A stretch of DNA of 64,000 bases from Ralstonia mannitolilytica (lineage in GTDB: Bacteria; Pseudomonadota; Gammaproteobacteria; Burkholderiales; Burkholderiaceae), in contig NZ_CAJPVG010000011.1 of NCBI RefSeq assembly GCF_905397375.1, positions 62,001 to 126,000 on the forward strand, read 5' to 3'. How positions within the stretch are numbered: position 1 is the stretch's first letter; every line of letters begins with the position of its first letter. The notes under the pieces are model-generated. The model was given only the letters and a program-made list of their open reading frames with translations. It was not told the origin of the DNA and searched no databases. The position numbers were made by a program, and so were the translations under genes. This document shows positions 62,848 to 64,000 of this stretch, in pieces.

Positions 62848-63232
62848 TGCGCGCGTCGTTCGGCAGCAGCGTCACGAGCCAGGCCAGGCGCACGGACTTG
62901 GAAGCATCGGCATAGACCGACACCTCGGCGCGGCGGAACACCGGGTTGGGCGTGGTCGCGATGGTTTCTTCGCACCACAGCTGCGTATCGCCCTGCGGGC
63001 ACGCGAAGCCGCGCGCCCCCGGGTCGGGAAACGCGCGCGACAGGCGCAGGTTGGCGAGGTGGTTCTCGGCACTCCAGGTGGCGATCATGCGGGTCTGCAG
63101 CGAATCGCTGGCGGTGGTCATGCTGCCCATCGCGCGCATGGTGGCGGTCAGCGCCACGGCCACGATGGTCAGCGCGACGAGCACCTCGAGGAGGGTGAAG
63201 CCCCGCAGGGCGGAGCCACGCGGGCGGGTCAT
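62837..63232 (-). CDS. gspI: Type II secretion minor pseudopilin GspI
   Basis: A 131-residue pseudopilin with prepilin site RG-FTLLEVLVALTIVAVALT. The body has the conserved AENHLANLRL. It is the first member of the tip complex. Its start overlaps gspH as ATGA. Confidence 0.93.
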   Translation of the reverse strand: MTRPRGSALRGFTLLEVLVALTIVAVALTATMRAMGSMTTASDSLQTRMIATWSAENHLANLRLSRAFPDPGARGFACPQGDTQLWCEETIATTPNPVFRRAEVSVYADASKSVRLAWLVTLLPNDARNVF

Positions 63233-63717
63233 TGCGTTTCCGTCAGCACGCGGGGGCCGCCGTCCGACACCACATCGACGCGCGAACCCTGCGAGGTCAG
63301 CGCCACGCGCCAGGGCAGGCCGATGGCCTCGCGCCCGAACACCAGCCGCTGCGGGGCGCCGGGTGCGGCCGCTGCACCGGCGACGATCTGAACGCCATCC
63401 ATGCCTTGCCGCCAGTGGCCGGGTGCCAGCACGTCGCGCGTGAGCAGACGCCAGCCGTTGGGTGTCGATTCGTAGAAGCGCCAGCCCTGCGTGTCGCCTT
63501 CCCAGGCCACGGGGCGCGAGGTCAGTTGCGCCTCTTCCTGTGCCAGCTCGATGAGTCGCGCCAGCTTCTGCGCGTCATCGTTCAGCTGCGAGCGCGGGTT
63601 CGGGGTGGCGTTCACTGCCACCACCCCCAGCACGATGCCGATGATGACCACCACCACCAGCAGCTCCAGCAGCGTGAAGCCCTGGAAGCGCCGGGCGCGG
63701 TGTCGGTTGCCGAGCAT
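63229..63717 (-). CDS. gspH: Type II secretion minor pseudopilin GspH
   Basis: A 162-residue pseudopilin with prepilin site QG-FTLLELLVVVVIIGIVLG and +5 Glu. The C-terminal domain has AQKLARLIELAQEEAQLTSR and WRFYESTPNGWR. It lies 26 bases after gspG. Confidence 0.93.
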   Translation of the reverse strand: MLGNRHRARRFQGFTLLELLVVVVIIGIVLGVVAVNATPNPRSQLNDDAQKLARLIELAQEEAQLTSRPVAWEGDTQGWRFYESTPNGWRLLTRDVLAPGHWRQGMDGVQIVAGAAAAPGAPQRLVFGREAIGLPWRVALTSQGSRVDVVSDGGPRVLTETQ

Positions 63718-63743
63718 GGACGGTGATGGCCGATGGCGCGGGC

Positions 63744-64000
63744 TCAGTTGTCCCAGTTGCCGATGTCGGCGTCGTTGCCCGTGCCGCCGGCCTGGCCGTC
63801 GGCGCCAAAGCTGAAGACGTCCACTTCACCGCGCACGCCGGGGTTCAGATATTGGTACGGATGGCCCCACGGGTCTTTGGGCAGGCGTTCCAGATAGCCG
63901 CCGCCCTTCCAGTTGTTGGGGATGGGCTCGGTGGTCGGCTTGGTGACCAGCGCCGCGATGCCCTGTTCGGTGGTCGGGTAGCGGCCGTTGTCCAGGCGAT
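63744..64000 (-). CDS. gspG: Type II secretion major pseudopilin GspG (partial)
   Basis: Only the C-terminal 85 or so residues lie in the window; the N-terminal prepilin part is outside. The tail reads LDNGRYPTTEQGIAALVTKP, then WKGGGYLERLPKDPWGHPYQY and ends DADIGNWDN, the calcium-binding C-terminus of GspG. It is the first gene of the operon seen here; gspC, if present, lies beyond the window. Confidence 0.95.
   Translation of the reverse strand, partial: RLDNGRYPTTEQGIAALVTKPTTEPIPNNWKGGGYLERLPKDPWGHPYQYLNPGVRGEVDVFSFGADGQAGGTGNDADIGNWDN

Overview
The window looks like chromosomal DNA of a Ralstonia-type betaproteobacterium (order Burkholderiales). This is inferred from the strong G+C bias, a Burkholderia-type trimeric porin, a one-piece indolepyruvate ferredoxin oxidoreductase, and the type II secretion gene order G-H-I-J-K-L-M-N-D-E-F read on the minus strand. 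No database search was possible, so species assignment and family names rest on motifs read by eye.

Layout. 1-8,700 is accessory DNA. It holds the C-terminal part of a Fic protein, two related AlpA-like regulators, a Fur-boxed TonB receptor cut off at its 3' end, a chimeric ORF joining a membrane protein to a TOPRIM nuclease tail, and a Shedu-type antiphage nuclease. Next come a twelve-unit array of 21-bp quasi-palindromic repeats and a locus built like the phage P1/P7 c4-icd-ant and P4 immunity regions: promoter, target box set, intrinsic terminator, C4-type antisense RNA, and a second box set over the ribosome binding site of a two-gene operon of unknown function. 8,700-15,900 carries a YegD-type Hsp70 and a Csu-type chaperone-usher pilus operon. 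A second, degenerate C4-like fold lies between that operon and the next gene. 15,900-24,000 holds small stress and housekeeping genes (ohr/ohrR, a LysR regulator, EthD-like proteins, an LspA-like peptidase, a glyoxalase-fold protein, an OBAP/DUF1264 lipoprotein). It also holds a duplicated EthD gene with two compensating frameshifts, decayed LysE and GST remnants, and an oriC-like cluster of DnaA boxes next to trinucleotide CTA repeats.

24,000-52,200 contains signalling, transport and metabolic genes: GGDEF, PAP2, MFS/TetR, two LuxR-type response regulators, MarR, SDR, a PelA-like bifunctional exopolysaccharide enzyme, a chemoreceptor, a porin, a diiron ferritin-like protein, MFS, Crp, HD, D-lactate dehydrogenase, zinc alcohol dehydrogenase, exonuclease I, indolepyruvate oxidoreductase, and a divergent MocR/flavin-reductase pair. 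A 552-bp imperfect palindrome (52,178-52,729) separates these from the type II secretion operon, which runs from the edge (gspG) to gspF.

The most unusual element is the C4-type RNA switch at 7,900-8,540. It keeps every part of the phage immunity circuit (loop-exposed box, antisense RNA with matching segments, occluded Shine-Dalgarno, translationally coupled gene pair), yet no recognisable phage structural or replication genes lie nearby. The oriC-like element, the Shedu/TOPRIM remnant island and the strand-symmetric 21-bp repeat array are the next most interesting items.
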